Positions 33,259 to 40,404 of a stretch of DNA of 64,000 nucleotides are shown one piece after another; within the stretch, counting starts at the first letter, position 1; every line of letters begins with the position of its first letter. The position numbers and the translations under genes are program-made. The notes below the pieces were generated by a model, which had not been told where the DNA came from, searched no databases, and worked only from the letters and a program-made list of their open reading frames with translations. The DNA is from JACMLC01 sp963720235 (GTDB lineage Bacteria > Acidobacteriota > Blastocatellia > Pyrinomonadales > Pyrinomonadaceae): contig OY970389.1 in the NCBI GenBank assembly GCA_963720235.1, positions 186,001-250,000 of the forward strand, read 5' to 3'.

Positions 33259-34215
33259 TCAATAAGGCAAGCCGCCGCGACCTTCCGCCTGCTGGCGCAG
33301 TTGCTCCATGACGGAGCGTATGGCCGGAGCGAGACTGCCATCGGGCGCAAGCTCTAAATATTTTTCATAAGCGGCGACAGCCTCTTTGTACTTCTCAAGC
33401 TTTTCATATACCGCGCCGAGTAATTGATATATCACTGGCTCGGTATCCGATAGCTGTGCTATGGCTTTACGAAACTCTGCCGCGGATTCTTCATACTGTC
33501 CCTTGTCTTCATAAAGCATGGCGAGCCCCGTGTGAGCTTCAGGCTGGAAACCTTTGGCATCGCTAATGGCACGCTTGAAGGCTTCGATAGCAGCCGCTTC
33601 ATCCGCAGTCGCGCGCAGGATGCGGCCCTCTACGGCAGATGCCTCTGGATAGACAGGCCGCGCGGCATACGCAGCATCTATCTCTGCGAGCGCGCCGTTG
33701 TAATCATTAAGCTCAAGCAGCACACGCGCCAGTCCCACATTCGCCGCAGCAAACTTTGGACGCACTTTCAAACTGCGACGATAAAGCTCAGCCGCCTCGC
33801 GGCGCGCCTCTTCATCGCGCGCCTTCTCGCGCGCGACTTCGGCCTGTTGAAAGAGAATCTCCGCTTCATCCGTCGTCCGCACAAGTCGCACAGAAACTTC
33901 ACCGCGCTGCGCTAGCGTGAGCGTCATGCTCGACTCCTTAAACCCGACCGCGCGCACGCGTAAAACGTGACGCCCGGCAGAGACGTTCTTAATAGCCAAC
34001 GTGCCTTCGGCATCCGTCATGCCGCGCCTCACTTCATCAATCCACACAATCGCGTTCGGCTCTGTGCGGACAGTGATTGATTTAGCGGAAGCTTGTCCGG
34101 CAGGCTGCTTTCTTTTTTGCGCGGATGCATCAGAGGCGCAGAGCGAAGCTGTGACTACTAATACTGCTAAAGCATAAAGCCGGAGAGTGTAAATTTTATA
34201 GCTGACTACTTTCAT
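33259..34215 (-). CDS. Secreted PEGA-domain TPR protein
   Basis: A 318-residue protein with an N-terminal signal peptide (hydrophobic residues 10-25, likely cleavage after ASDASAQ). A PEGA domain spans about residues 44-108 (ITVRTEPNAIVWIDEVRRGM, VSAGRHVLRVRAVGFKES). Five or so TPR units follow (for example PKFAAANVGLARVLLELNDY and FQPEAHTGLAMLYEDKGQYE) to the end. Such proteins usually act as periplasmic scaffolds. Transcription ends at the 20-bp terminator downstream. Confidence 0.8.
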   Translation of the reverse strand: MKVVSYKIYTLRLYALAVLVVTASLCASDASAQKRKQPAGQASAKSITVRTEPNAIVWIDEVRRGMTDAEGTLAIKNVSAGRHVLRVRAVGFKESSMTLTLAQRGEVSVRLVRTTDEAEILFQQAEVAREKARDEEARREAAELYRRSLKVRPKFAAANVGLARVLLELNDYNGALAEIDAAYAARPVYPEASAVEGRILRATADEAAAIEAFKRAISDAKGFQPEAHTGLAMLYEDKGQYEESAAEFRKAIAQLSDTEPVIYQLLGAVYEKLEKYKEAVAAYEKYLELAPDGSLAPAIRSVMEQLRQQAEGRGGLPY

Positions 34216-34236
34216 AACACCACTTCATTTCAAACC

Positions 34237-34350
34237 ACTCAATCCTTTGCGCTCTTGAGTCTTTCTTTTCTTTGCGCCTTTGCGAGAAACAGCAACGAAG
34301 AGTTCACGCAAAGGCGCGAAGAAAAACATAAGACCGCAAAGAGATTGAGT
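34237..34350. repeat. Inverted repeat of the CTTTGCGC octad family
   Basis: ACTCAATCCTTTGCGCTCTT and TTTCTTTGCGCCTTTGCG pair with CGCAAAGGCGCGAAGAAA and CCGCAAAGAGATTGAGT. The loop GAAACAGCAACGAAGAGTTC resembles the loops at 8.76 kb and 19.69 kb. Lies upstream of the PEGA-TPR gene. Confidence 0.75.
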
Positions 34351-34365
34351 TAATTAGTCGTCTCT

Positions 34366-36759
34366 TTATTCTTCACCGCCTGCACGTCGCGGGCGCACGG
34401 TTTGATTGGCAGGCTGCACTGCGGGCGCGCCGGACTGCGGCGCATCCGTCACAGGACGCAGAGCGCGTGTGCCGACTTCCGGGCGAAACTTGCCGTTGTC
34501 GTCATAGAGCCGCTTGTATTGCAGGGTGTTGCGCACGACGCCCTGCACGTAGCCGCGCGTCTCTTTGAAGGGAATGGCTTCGGCCCATTCGTCCATCTCA
34601 AGCGGCAGGCTGGCGCGCCATTGCACGACGCGGCCCGGCCCAGCGTTGTAGGCCGCGGCGACATATTCAATCCGCCCGTACTTGTCTATCTGGTCGCGCA
34701 TGTAACCCGTGCCGAGTTGTATGTTCAGACGCGGCTCGTAGAGAGATTCGGCTGTCACCTCGCGCTCGACTCCATACTTTTGCGCGGTCAGCTTGCCTGT
34801 CGGAACCAGTAGTTGCATCAGTCCGTAAGCGCGTGCGCTGGAACGTGCGCGCGCGTTAAAGACGGATTCCTGACGAATCAATCCGGCGACTTGATGCGGG
34901 TCAAGCTGTCGTGCGCGAGATTCCTGCACGATGATGTCCCAGTAGGCAAGCGGATAAAAGACATCCCATTGCTCGCGCGTCATCTCTTCGGGCTTCATCT
35001 GCGAGTAGTCGGGGAAACTCTTCTTCAAGATATTCAAGGCGCGCACATTGTCGTCCTGCGCGCGATAAATCTGGGCCAGAGCGAGATTGATGCGCGGGCT
35101 GTCGGGCGCAGTCTGCGAGGCCAGCGTCAATTCATCTGTGGCCCATTCATCGAGGCCGATGTTGGTCAACTGGTCTGCTTTGGCGATGCGTTCAAACTCT
35201 GTCGCGCCTGCCGTCTCGTCCGCGACGGAGACTGTTTGCAGGTTGGCGACGGCGCGGCCCACTATGGAATCCGATGCAAACTCCTGTTGCGGCACATTGC
35301 GATTGCGGCTCATCACATCGAGCCTTTGCTGTGCCAGATAGCCATACCAGTTGGCGTCATAACGGCCCTGCATCGCCTGATAGATGGCGCGTGCTTCCGC
35401 GAGCTTTCCGGCGCGCTCGGAATCGCGCCCGGCCCAGTAGCCAGCGCGCCCGCGATTGTCTGTGTTCCTGTCCGCATAGAGCGCGAGATGCTCTGTCAGG
35501 AGTCGCGAAGATTCCTGAAAATTTTTCGATTCGTGCGAGAGCCATGCTAATTCAAACTGCGCCTGCGCGACTTCAATCGCGTTCGGATAAGAGTTCAGAG
35601 CAGTGCGGAAGAAATATGTTTCGTCCGCAGTGTTCTTCGCGTCGCGCGCAATCTCTCCTGCTTTGACGAGCGCGCGCACAGTCCATTGATTATCGGGAAA
35701 GGCGCGGCGCATCTCTTCAATAGTCTTGCGAGCCATGTCCCACTGGCGCGCTTGCGCGTAAGTCTGCGCGATGTAATAGAGAGCTTCCGGGCGCGCATCG
35801 CTTGCAGAGGTCGGAATGAGATTGAGAGCCGCGACGGCATCCGCCGTGCGCTTTTGATTTGAGAGAGCTATGCCGCGACGAAGCTGAGTTTGCGCGCTCC
35901 CTGTTTGCGGGAAACGCGCGAAGGCATCTGCATAAGCGTCTGCTGCTTCCTTGTATCGCCTGGCTGCGTATAACTTTTCGGCGCGCGTCGAGGCTTCTTC
36001 CGCCGTCGCGGGCGCGTTTGTAGAATTGAGGCGCGTAAAGGCCGCCTGCGCCTCTGTGCTTTCGATAGAGGCGGGAGCATAAAAATATAGACGGCGATAG
36101 CTGGCAAGCGCGCGCGTAGTGTCGCCGGATTGTTCGTAGGCTTTGGCCGTCAGGAGCAGAGCGGTAGCATCGCTGTTATCGCTCAAATCTTTCAGGAGCG
36201 CGGGCAAGGCTGCGGCCTGTCCGTCGCGCATCAGCATCTCTGCATGGCGCAGCGTGGCCTCGCGCGCGCGCATGGAGGATGGATAGTCCTTAAAAAGTTT
36301 TTCATAAGCGGCGCGTGCGTCCGCAGTGCGCGTGGATTGTTCGAGCGCGCGTGCGCGCATCAAGAGCGCGTAATCGCCGAGCGCGGTGTGCTTGCCGATA
36401 ACATTTGTATCCAGAAGCGCGGCAGCCCCATTCGCATCACCCGCGTTGAGTTTTATGCGTGCGCGCAGGATGCGTGCGAGACCTGCCGCTTTTGTGTCTG
36501 GATAATCGGATTCAATCTTTGCCACAACCGGTTCTGCTGGCAGGACTCCGCCGCGCGTCATCGAGCGTAATTGGGCCAGAGCCTGTATCTCGCCCTGCGC
36601 GGAAGAATGGCGCGTGCTGCAACTCGCGCTCAAGAGCGGAGAGATGGAAAAGCCGACGACGATAAGAATGCCGACAATGATTAAAAGGACATGATGCTTG
36701 CGAACATTAAACATGAAATTACCGAAAGCCTCCTCGCCGGAAATGTCAGCCACGCGCAC
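34366..36759 (-). CDS. Soluble-type lytic transglycosylase with TPR-like repeats
   Basis: A 797-residue Slt70-like protein. A membrane or lipoprotein-like N-terminus (LLIIVGILIVVGFSISPLL, then SASC) leads into a long superhelical TPR region (about residues 50-590). The C-terminal SLT domain keeps the catalytic Glu in RQESVFNARA, then YGLMQLLVPT and AAYNAGPGRVVQW. It cleaves peptidoglycan glycan strands in the periplasm. A downstream in-frame ATG at 36714, preceded by GAGGAGG, may be the true start and would put the hydrophobic segment nearer the N-terminus. The extreme C-terminus is Pro/Ala/Arg-rich. Confidence 0.88.
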   Translation of the reverse strand: MRVADISGEEAFGNFMFNVRKHHVLLIIVGILIVVGFSISPLLSASCSTRHSSAQGEIQALAQLRSMTRGGVLPAEPVVAKIESDYPDTKAAGLARILRARIKLNAGDANGAAALLDTNVIGKHTALGDYALLMRARALEQSTRTADARAAYEKLFKDYPSSMRAREATLRHAEMLMRDGQAAALPALLKDLSDNSDATALLLTAKAYEQSGDTTRALASYRRLYFYAPASIESTEAQAAFTRLNSTNAPATAEEASTRAEKLYAARRYKEAADAYADAFARFPQTGSAQTQLRRGIALSNQKRTADAVAALNLIPTSASDARPEALYYIAQTYAQARQWDMARKTIEEMRRAFPDNQWTVRALVKAGEIARDAKNTADETYFFRTALNSYPNAIEVAQAQFELAWLSHESKNFQESSRLLTEHLALYADRNTDNRGRAGYWAGRDSERAGKLAEARAIYQAMQGRYDANWYGYLAQQRLDVMSRNRNVPQQEFASDSIVGRAVANLQTVSVADETAGATEFERIAKADQLTNIGLDEWATDELTLASQTAPDSPRINLALAQIYRAQDDNVRALNILKKSFPDYSQMKPEEMTREQWDVFYPLAYWDIIVQESRARQLDPHQVAGLIRQESVFNARARSSARAYGLMQLLVPTGKLTAQKYGVEREVTAESLYEPRLNIQLGTGYMRDQIDKYGRIEYVAAAYNAGPGRVVQWRASLPLEMDEWAEAIPFKETRGYVQGVVRNTLQYKRLYDDNGKFRPEVGTRALRPVTDAPQSGAPAVQPANQTVRPRRAGGEE

Positions 36760-36873
36760 ATCTGCGGCGCACTACAGTCTTCGCTCAGGCAAAGGGGAGT
36801 GAGAGCGAGTTTTGTTTGAGCAGCAAAAGTAGGACTTTGATGCATCAGCCTGCGTCAAATGTTGGATTTAAAA

Positions 36874-36950
36874 AGTTTAGAGTCTAAAGTCCAGAGTCTG
36901 GAGTCTTAAGAAAAAAGCTTTTGACTCCAGACTCCAGACTCCAGACTTAT
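36874..36950. repeat. Inverted repeat of AGTCTGG/GACTCCA heptads
   Basis: Left: AGTTTAG, AGTCTAA, AGTCCAG, AGTCTGG, AGTCTTA (36874-36908). Right: GACTCCA three times (36923-36943), then GACTTAT. Strict 7-nt period in both arms; the two arms are complementary. Confidence 0.85.
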
Positions 36951-36958
36951 TACTTCGT

Positions 36959-38278
36959 TTATACGGAAACGCTTGAGCCTGGATAGCCCTGGCCGAGTTT
37001 GGACTCGTCGCCTTCGGCAAGCGTGTTGATTAGCTCGTGATGAAAATAGTCGTATCTTGAGCCGACCGTTTCTGCATAACGCTTGTCGTACATCTCGCGC
37101 GAGCGGTCTATGGTCTCGCGCAGGCGGTCATAGAGATCGCCTTCGGCGCGTCCTTCCGTCACCTTCTGCTCGTTATAAAGTTTAATCTCAGAGACGAGCA
37201 GGCGCGCAAAGCGGCGTGCGCCGACATGCTGTGGCCTCTCCTGCTCGCTGACTTCGACAGGCAACTCTGCATCAGCCGCGCTGCTGTAGCGACGCGCAGT
37301 GCCGAGCGGATTAGCAAATTGTTGTTGAGCCGCTGTTGGCTCGGCTGTCGGCGGCGCGGCAGCTTCGCTTGCAGGCGGTGGTTCGGTTGAAGCGGTTGCT
37401 TCGGGCGCGGCTTCGGCTTCCTGTGTCGCTTCCGCAACTTCTTCCTGTGCGGGCGCGACGACGGGCTGCTCGATTGGGCGCACAGGTTTTGCTACGGGCT
37501 GAATGCGCGCAGCCGGACGTTCGCCGGGCGCGGCACGCGAGACGCCAAGCAGTTCGACTGCCATCCCGGCGACGCGCACGAGTGTTTCCAAAGCTTCGAG
37601 ATTAATAGCATCAGCTTCGAGCGCGGCTGAATCTGCATAGAGCACTGCGACGGCCTTGCCGCGCGCGATGAGCGGGATGGCGGTCATGCGTTGCGGCGGT
37701 TCTTCGCCGAGTCTTGATAGCAGTTGATGATTGTCTGCGTGGCTGCCGGGCGAGCCGCTCCAGGTGGCGCGCGTTTTGACCACATCGCTCAAGACCGTGT
37801 CGGATGAAAGCGAAAGGGAAATATCGCGCACGGCATTGTCGCCGACAGTCCCTTGCAGTCCGCGCGCGCGCCAGCCTATGGTCTGCTCGTTTTTGACTAC
37901 GAAGAAGGCTATGCGCGGAGCAAACGAGGCCGCGCGATTGACGAGCGTGTTGAGAATCTCTGTCTGCGAGCGTTGATCGTCTATGTCTTCAATCGCGGAT
38001 TTGAGAATCGCCATATCGCTCCCGCTTTGCGTGCTCATGGATTCGGCGGCGGCGTCTTCCACGCCGCGCTCGTGCGCCGCGCGTATGTGTTCGAGAATCG
38101 AGACGCCGACAGAAGTATCCGATTGCGTGTTGCTGGTGGCGCGTTCCAGCAGCCGCGAGAAGCTGTCGTTCAGCTCCTTCTGCAAGCTCTTAATCTCTTC
38201 CTGCAATCCGCTCAGGCGCGAATTGACGTAGCTGTCAATGTCCGCGCGCAGACTTTTTTCCAGTTCTTCGCTCGCCAC
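36959..38278 (-). CDS. GAF-domain protein with conserved-looking C-terminal helical segment
   Basis: A 439-residue cytoplasmic protein. An N-terminal coiled coil (about residues 3-55, RLSGLQEEIKSLQKELND) is followed by a GAF-like domain (about 95-250: ILNTLVNRAASFAPRIAFFV, RMTAIPLIARGKAVAVLYAD). A Pro/Ala/Glu-rich linker and a helical tail with FARLLVSEIKLYNEQKV and YDYFHHELINTLAEGD come last. GTG 38278 is chosen because GGAGGA lies just ahead of it; the longer frame to 38398 would put that Shine-Dalgarno inside the gene. Function unknown; perhaps a sensor or scaffold. Confidence 0.75.
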   Translation of the reverse strand: MASEELEKSLRADIDSYVNSRLSGLQEEIKSLQKELNDSFSRLLERATSNTQSDTSVGVSILEHIRAAHERGVEDAAAESMSTQSGSDMAILKSAIEDIDDQRSQTEILNTLVNRAASFAPRIAFFVVKNEQTIGWRARGLQGTVGDNAVRDISLSLSSDTVLSDVVKTRATWSGSPGSHADNHQLLSRLGEEPPQRMTAIPLIARGKAVAVLYADSAALEADAINLEALETLVRVAGMAVELLGVSRAAPGERPAARIQPVAKPVRPIEQPVVAPAQEEVAEATQEAEAAPEATASTEPPPASEAAAPPTAEPTAAQQQFANPLGTARRYSSAADAELPVEVSEQERPQHVGARRFARLLVSEIKLYNEQKVTEGRAEGDLYDRLRETIDRSREMYDKRYAETVGSRYDYFHHELINTLAEGDESKLGQGYPGSSVSV

Positions 38279-38480
38279 AGTTAATCTTCCTCCATTGATG
38301 GACGCGCCACGCGCTGTTTGAAATAGAACTCTGTCTGACAGCCGAGGCTCTAAAGGTTTGAGATAAAATCGAGGATCGAAGACGCGCTTCGGACGCATCT
38401 TCTACAGAATTATGGACGGCGTGTAGAAGGGTGTCAAGAAGTGCTTTTCAGAAGCATGGGACAAACTAAAAATAGGCTTT

Positions 38481-38596
38481 ACCGCAGAGACGCGGAGACG
38501 CAGAGAATGGCAAAAGTAAAAAAGTAAAAATGAAGATGAAAGGAATGCATTCTGACTTTTACCTTCTTCAACTCTGCGTCTCCGCGTCTCTGCGGT
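38481..38596. repeat. 25-bp perfect octad stem with a heptad element in its loop
   Basis: A perfect 25-bp stem, 38481-38505 with 38572-38596, is made of CGCAGAGA/CGCGGAGA octads. The loop holds a second element (AAAAGTA-type heptads) with the core AAAGGAATGCATTC. It lies in the 420-nt gap 38279-38698 between divergent genes. Confidence 0.9.
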
Positions 38597-38642
38597 GACA
38601 GTAACCTCGCATCTTTCAAAAGCGGCAAATCTCTTGAAAGGT

Positions 38643-38672
38643 TTGACACGTCTTTGAGTGCTGGGCTATAAC
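38643..38672 (+). promoter_or_regulatory. Strong sigma-70-type promoter for the receiver gene
   Basis: TTGACA (38643-38648), an 18-nt spacer and TATAAC (38667-38672, five of six consensus) lie 26 nt upstream of the CheY-like ATG at 38699. The predicted leader is very short. Confidence 0.6.
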
Positions 38673-38698
38673 CATTCGCTAACCACGAAATCCCGAAT

Positions 38699-39097
38699 AT
38701 GCCTGCACGTATCCTAATCGCCGACGACTTTGACGACAATAGAGAGATATTGCGTCTGATGCTGGAGGGCGTGGGCCACATCATACGCGAGGCCCGCAAC
38801 GGGCGCGAGTGTGTCGAGATGGCGCAGGCCGAAGTGCCTGACCTGTGCCTGATTGATCTCTCAATGCCACTTCTGGATGGCTGGGGAGTTTTGCGCGAAC
38901 TGCGCGCAGACGCACGCACACGCGACATCCCCTGCATCGCCGTCACAGCCTTCACGGACACCACACGCGGGCGCAGACACGACACAGAAGAATTTGACGG
39001 CTATATCTCCAAACCCTTTCGCGGCAAAGACCTGATTGAAACCGTCGCCAATATGCTCGACAAGCGCGACGGTGGTAAAGAGAAAGAGGCTGAATAG
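38699..39097 (+). CDS. CheY-like single-domain response regulator
   Basis: A 132-residue stand-alone receiver domain. The acid pocket D9/D10, phospho-acceptor D53 (in LCLIDLSMP), T83 (AVTAFTD) and K105 (YISKPF) are all present, so phosphorylation should work. There is no output domain. No histidine kinase is adjacent, so the partner lies elsewhere. The C-terminus is a short charged tail (KRDGGKEKEAE). Confidence 0.92.
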   Translation: MPARILIADDFDDNREILRLMLEGVGHIIREARNGRECVEMAQAEVPDLCLIDLSMPLLDGWGVLRELRADARTRDIPCIAVTAFTDTTRGRRHDTEEFDGYISKPFRGKDLIETVANMLDKRDGGKEKEAE

Positions 39098-39103
39098 CTA
39101 AAA

Positions 39104-39211
39104 CACCTTTGCGTCTCTTTGCGAAAAAAAACTTTGCGGCCTTTGCGTTGAAAAAGCGCTTAACCGCAAAGAGCGCAAAGTGTGAAGACGCTGGTGAAAC
39201 GCAAAGAATCT
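39104..39211. repeat. Degenerate inverted repeat of CTTTGCG words
   Basis: CCTTTGCGTCTCTTTGCG and CTTTGCGGCCTTTGCG face CCGCAAAGAGCGCAAAG and CGCAAAGA. The spacing is less regular than in other members. Includes a GACGCTGGTG segment as in other elements. Confidence 0.6.
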
Positions 39212-39240
39212 TTTGATTAGCTTGCCTCTCATCAAATTTT

Positions 39241-39501
39241 ATGGCTGACGAGTTAAGCGCAGGCGTCATCAAAGTCGCCTTTGAGAAATTGTTCGGCGGC
39301 GGGCGCGGCGTCAAGAAATACGCGCGTTCGGGTCTGCGTTATGTTGAACTGGCTGAGGGCGCAACGCTCGTCGAACAGAATCCGAAGAAGAAGAGCGAGT
39401 GGGCGGAGCTTGCACAGAGCGGCCACCGCATCGCCTGGGTCTTGCGCGATGGAGAATACTTGGCGCGCGTAGTGGATGGCGAAGTGACGATGCTTGATTA
39501 A
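39241..39501 (+). CDS. Small conserved-looking hypothetical protein
   Basis: An 86-residue protein, predicted soluble, with a mixed alpha/beta pattern (VIKVAFEKLFGGG, GLRYVELAEGATLVEQNP, HRIAWVLRDGEYLARVVDGE). The Lys-rich stretch NPKKKSEW is central. No family recognised. It precedes efpL by 33 nt on the same strand, so a shared transcript is likely. The upstream Shine-Dalgarno is poor. Confidence 0.6.
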   Translation: MADELSAGVIKVAFEKLFGGGRGVKKYARSGLRYVELAEGATLVEQNPKKKSEWAELAQSGHRIAWVLRDGEYLARVVDGEVTMLD

Positions 39502-39534
39502 AAGAAAACTTTTGCGAGGGGAAGAATTTTTAAG

Positions 39535-40107
39535 ATGGCGCTCGTCGGAGCTAATGAGCTGAAACGGAAAATGATGATTGCGGTTGACGGCCAGCCTTAC
39601 AGCGTGGTCGAAGTCTTCTTTGCCTCGCCGACTGCGCGCGGGAACGCGACGATGGTGCGCACGCGGCTGCGCCATCTATTGACGGGCGCGGTGCAGGAAA
39701 AGAGTTTTCGCTCCAGCGAAAAGTTTGAAGAGCCGGATGTGCAACTGACGCCAGCCTCTTTTCTCTACGCCGACGCGGAAGGCTTTCACCTGATGGATGA
39801 ATCGTCTTACGAACAATTCACTTTTTCGAGCGAGCAGGTCGGGGACGATAAAGGCTATTTGAAGGAAGGCTCGACCTTGCAGATTTTGAAATACAACGGC
39901 GAGCCTGTCGCTTTGCAACTGCCGCAGTTTGTCGAACTCAAGGTCTTGAGCGCGGAGCCGGGCATGCGCGGCGACACTGCTGCCGGAGGCGCAAGCAAAC
40001 AGGCGACGCTTGAGACGGGCTTGCAGGTGCGCGTCCCGCTCTTTATCAAAGAAGGCGAAACCGTGCGCGTCAATACGCAGACAGGCGAAGTCGCTGGCCG
40101 CGCCTGA
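39535..40107 (+). CDS. efpL: Elongation factor P-like protein EfpL (YeiP)
   Basis: A 190-residue three-domain EF-P family protein. The decisive feature is the loop SPTARGNAT (residues 31-39), which carries Arg35 at the tip. This is the loop of the EfpL/YeiP branch, about two residues longer than the KPGKG loop of E. coli EF-P. Domain III patterns LQLPQFVELKVLSAEPGMRG and SKQATLETGLQVRVP also match YeiP. EF-P family proteins relieve ribosome stalling at proline runs; EfpL does so with an unmodified Arg loop. No EF-P modification gene is next to it. Whether a canonical efp exists elsewhere cannot be seen here. Confidence 0.87.
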   Translation: MALVGANELKRKMMIAVDGQPYSVVEVFFASPTARGNATMVRTRLRHLLTGAVQEKSFRSSEKFEEPDVQLTPASFLYADAEGFHLMDESSYEQFTFSSEQVGDDKGYLKEGSTLQILKYNGEPVALQLPQFVELKVLSAEPGMRGDTAAGGASKQATLETGLQVRVPLFIKEGETVRVNTQTGEVAGRA

Positions 40108-40110
40108 AGG

Positions 40111-40281
40111 CAAAAGTAAAAAGGTAAAAGTGAAGATGAAAGCAATGCTTTTCTGACTTTTCCTTAGCGCGACAGTCTCGGAATGTAGCGTGCTCGCTCA
40201 TGCTACGCGCAAGGTCAAGGCGGCTGATGCCGCCCATGCTGTGCGGAAAGTCTGAGACTTTCCGTTCATCTCTCTTTTACC
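40111..40281. repeat. Heptad inverted repeat split by mini-hairpins
   Basis: GCAAAAGTAAAAAGGTAAAAG and the core AAAGCAATGCTTTTCTGAC (40110-40160) closely match the loop of the 38.5 kb element. A second right arm CTCTTTTACCTTC appears only at about 40271, as if the mini-hairpin array had been inserted between the arms. Confidence 0.7.
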
Positions 40282-40390
40282 TTCAGAGGCTGCGCCTCAC
40301 ATGGCAAGGCACAGCCTTGCCATCAACTTCCAGGAGCGTCTGACGGAAAGCCAGAGGCTTTCCTCACAGCAGAAGCGGCAAGAGCCGCTT
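40185..40390. repeat. Tandem array of seven mini-hairpins
   Basis: Successive stems with mostly 3-4 nt loops: GTAGCGTG/CATGCTAC (40185-40206, 6-nt loop), GGCGGC/GCCGCC (40219-40234), CGGAAAGTC/GACTTTCCG (40244-40264), GAGGC/GCCTC (40286-40298), ATGGCAAGGC/GCCTTGCCAT (40301-40323), GGAAAGCC/GGCTTTCC (40345-40363), AAGCGGC/GCCGCTT (40373-40390). Loops are TGA, ACA, AGA or similar. It fills the efpL to amidohydrolase gap (297 nt, convergent genes) and may act as a termination or RNA-stability region. Confidence 0.75.
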
Positions 40391-40404
40391 ATCTCAAACT
40401 AACG

